From NCBI GenBank assembly GCA_020635355.1, contig JACJZW010000007.1, forward strand, positions 62,001 through 126,000: a stretch of DNA of 64,000 nucleotides. Direction: 5' to 3'. The notes under the pieces are model-generated. The model ran no database searches. It was not told where the DNA came from and saw only the letters and a program-made list of their open reading frames with translations. Made by a program: the position numbers and the translations under genes. Origin of the DNA: Flavobacteriales bacterium (GTDB taxonomy: Bacteria; Bacteroidota; Bacteroidia; NS11-12g; UBA9320). Shown in pieces: positions 62,691 through 64,000 of the stretch. Each line of letters opens with the position of its first letter. Within the stretch, counting starts at the first letter, position 1.

Positions 62691-63121
62691 ACGCAGATAT
62701 CCGTACCCAACGTGAGGTAGGAGTGCGAATGACGAGTTGTTCTATCCGAGGGCGGAAGAAAAACCCAACGTTAAACCTTTTTACTAACCGGTTATGCTGA
62801 TTTGAGTGCGATTTGTTAGGGATGGATCAGCCCCTACCCCTGCATGAGTAAGGAGTACGGAGTGGGAAGGACGAAGTGTACTCCCAACGCGGAAGAAAAA
62901 CCCAACGTCGAAATTTTTTACCAACCGATTGTGCTGGTTTACTTGCGATTTGTTAGGGACGCATTCACCCCTACCCAGGCGTAAGTTAGGAGTAAGGAGT
63001 GAGAAGGACGAAGTGTTTTCTCCCAACGTGGAAGAAAATCCCAACGTTAAACCTTTTTACCAACCGATTGTGCTGATTTGAGTACAATTTGTTAGGGACG
63101 CATTCACCCCTACCCCGAGGA
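62691..63121. repeat. 138-bp direct repeat, three copies plus a degenerate partial
   Basis: Copies begin at 62754, 62891 and 63030 (spacing 137 and 139), each opening GGAAGAAAAACCCAACG. Every unit contains an inverted pair TAGGG-N10-CCCTA with a variable 10-base middle (ACGCATTCAC in copies 2 and 3, ATGGATCAGC in copy 1), and a second pair GGAGT...ACTCC near its end in copy 1. A degenerate tail of a further unit precedes the first copy. No open frame is conserved. The space from 62526 to 63259 otherwise holds only the two terminators. Confidence 0.85.
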
Positions 63122-63209
63122 AAGTTAACCAAACCGGTTCGAACCAGCTTCAAATGCTGAACAACTAAACGCTTAAGATTTTCATCGATCTTCAAAATCG
63201 ATTGAACGC

Positions 63210-63238
63210 AAAAAAAGGGCGTCCAAGTGGACGCCCTT
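63210..63238 (-). terminator. terminator of the DUF4402 gene
   Basis: Perfect 11-bp stem AAGGGCGTCCA / TGGACGCCCTT with a 2-base loop, followed by a T run in the minus direction (A tract 63210-63216). It lies 21 bases past the stop. Confidence 0.9.
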
Positions 63239-63259
63239 CGTATTAATAGTTAAGTAAGA

Positions 63260-63835
63260 TTAGTTGTTTGAGATGGTGTACATGATGGTCAAGGTAGTTG
63301 CATCATCAAAGTCGATGTCGGCATAGCTACCAGCCGTTGGATCCAACTCCAGTGAGTAGTACAGGTTATGACCGTTGCTGGCTCCGTCTCCTGTATAGCA
63401 GGATCCGATTTTAGCCACTACCGTTTGATCTTTGGATGCCAGGGTAATTTGTCCGGCACTTGCACCTACTGTACCGTCACCATTTCCGGCATCGGCAGCA
63501 GCAGTAACTTTCAAAAGCATTCCACCTGGAACAGTTCCGCTGGAAATTTTAGCAGATACAGTACGTGAGGCTTCAGTGGTTGATCCTACGATAGAAGAGT
63601 AGTTGATCCAAACTGAGCTATCTTTGGCGTTTGCAAAGCTTACTGGCAAACCGGCTTCAGTTGGGGCATCAACCGTTAAGGTAATAGATGTGGAAGATTT
63701 GGCTTCGAGGTCAAGAATAGCAACCTCTGGAATTTCGATTTGAACGGTGTGATCGTCTGTTTCGTTGTCTTGTGCGTTAGCGATCGTGGTGAAGGCTACT
63801 CCTAGAATAGCCATTGCAAATAATTTTCGTTTCAT
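63260..63835 (-). CDS. DUF4402-like secreted protein, function unknown
   Basis: A 191-residue secreted protein, signal peptide MKRKLFAMAILGVAFTTIAN with cleavage near NAQ. The mature sequence is a small beta-rich domain with repeated short strands (SSTSITLTVDAPTEAGLPVS, TLTIMYTISNN), resembling DUF4402 and related fimbrial-type domains. Start at 63835 is preferred over 63850 because the signal peptide begins there. A surface or appendage role is a guess from composition and family only. Confidence 0.75.
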   Translation of the reverse strand: MKRKLFAMAILGVAFTTIANAQDNETDDHTVQIEIPEVAILDLEAKSSTSITLTVDAPTEAGLPVSFANAKDSSVWINYSSIVGSTTEASRTVSAKISSGTVPGGMLLKVTAAADAGNGDGTVGASAGQITLASKDQTVVAKIGSCYTGDGASNGHNLYYSLELDPTAGSYADIDFDDATTLTIMYTISNN

Positions 63836-63936
63836 AAGTATTCTAAACATGCGTTGTTTGATCTGCCTACTTCCAAGCGATGTGCCAAAAAGCTAAAACA
63901 TTGAATTTCAACACCATGCCAAAATCACACTCCCAC

Positions 63937-63964
63937 AAATTGAATCATTTTGGGAATTCAATTT
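63937..63964. promoter_or_regulatory. inverted repeat near the right edge
   Basis: Perfect 9-bp inverted repeat AAATTGAAT / ATTCAATTT separated by 10 bases, 102 bases upstream of the DUF4402 ATG. It could be a regulator site for that gene or for one beyond the window. No gene can be called in 63836-64000. Confidence 0.35.
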
Positions 63965-64000
63965 CATTTTGGTGTGACATTTCTATATTGCGACAACAAA

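Noticed and set aside
63131..63150. tRNA-like GGTTCGAACC segment
   Set aside because: Only the TpsiC-like palindrome is present; no acceptor stem, D arm or anticodon arm can be folded around it.

Overview
The window looks like a chromosomal segment of an aerobic member of the Bacteroidota, probably Flavobacteriia-like. The evidence is consistent across the window: TAnnTTTG promoter boxes (the Bacteroidota -7 element) instead of sigma70 -10 boxes, few Shine-Dalgarno sequences, two type IX secretion cargo proteins with C-terminal PNPT sorting domains, a fused SecDF, a long C-terminal extension on ribosomal protein L17, a one-cysteine L36, DUF6089 outer-membrane proteins and 4-hydroxyphenylpyruvate dioxygenase. 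I see no phage, IS element, CRISPR array, tRNA or rRNA.

Layout. 1-6.2 kb: a partial SET-domain gene and recN on the minus strand; surE, a small membrane protein, lpxB and a lipoprotein on the plus strand; then hppD on the minus strand, with a shared bidirectional terminator. 6.3-23.2 kb: a single 32-gene minus-strand run, rpsL-rpsG-fusA-S10-spc-alpha through rplQ, with a textbook Bacteroidota promoter at its head and a terminator at its end; tuf is not in it. 23.3-26.4 kb: two tandem DUF6089 (PorG-like) barrel genes and pdhB. 26.7-34 kb: an eight-module secreted adhesin-like protein, an M61 and an M14 peptidase that are exactly abutting and convergent, and two small outer-membrane-type proteins. 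33.8-45.3 kb: housekeeping genes (DUF2797, BaiN/HI0933-like flavoprotein, lgt, mtaB, a PlsC-type acyltransferase, dnaG, an M20 amidohydrolase, yraN, rpsF-rpsR-rplI, an A-type Fe-S carrier). 45.4-52.9 kb: a conserved membrane-anchored protein, a 5'-nucleotidase divided into two genes in reverse domain order, dnaA, a long non-coding tandem array and secDF. 53-62.6 kb: a second type IX cargo protein, udk, and a TetR-TolC-HlyD-RND efflux operon with a clear palindromic operator. 62.6-64 kb: a triple 138-bp repeat and a DUF4402 protein.

The genes are largely ordinary core functions. The less ordinary content is between them: heptamer arrays (ATHCCYC) at four gene 3' ends, an 81-bp tandem array after dnaA, a 138-bp repeat after the efflux operon, REP-like hairpins between baiN and lgt, and a repeated geometry in which a -7 box sits only 4-7 bases from the start codon, suggesting leaderless transcripts. 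I did not find a convincing new multi-gene system; the repeat families and the leaderless-promoter pattern are the best leads.
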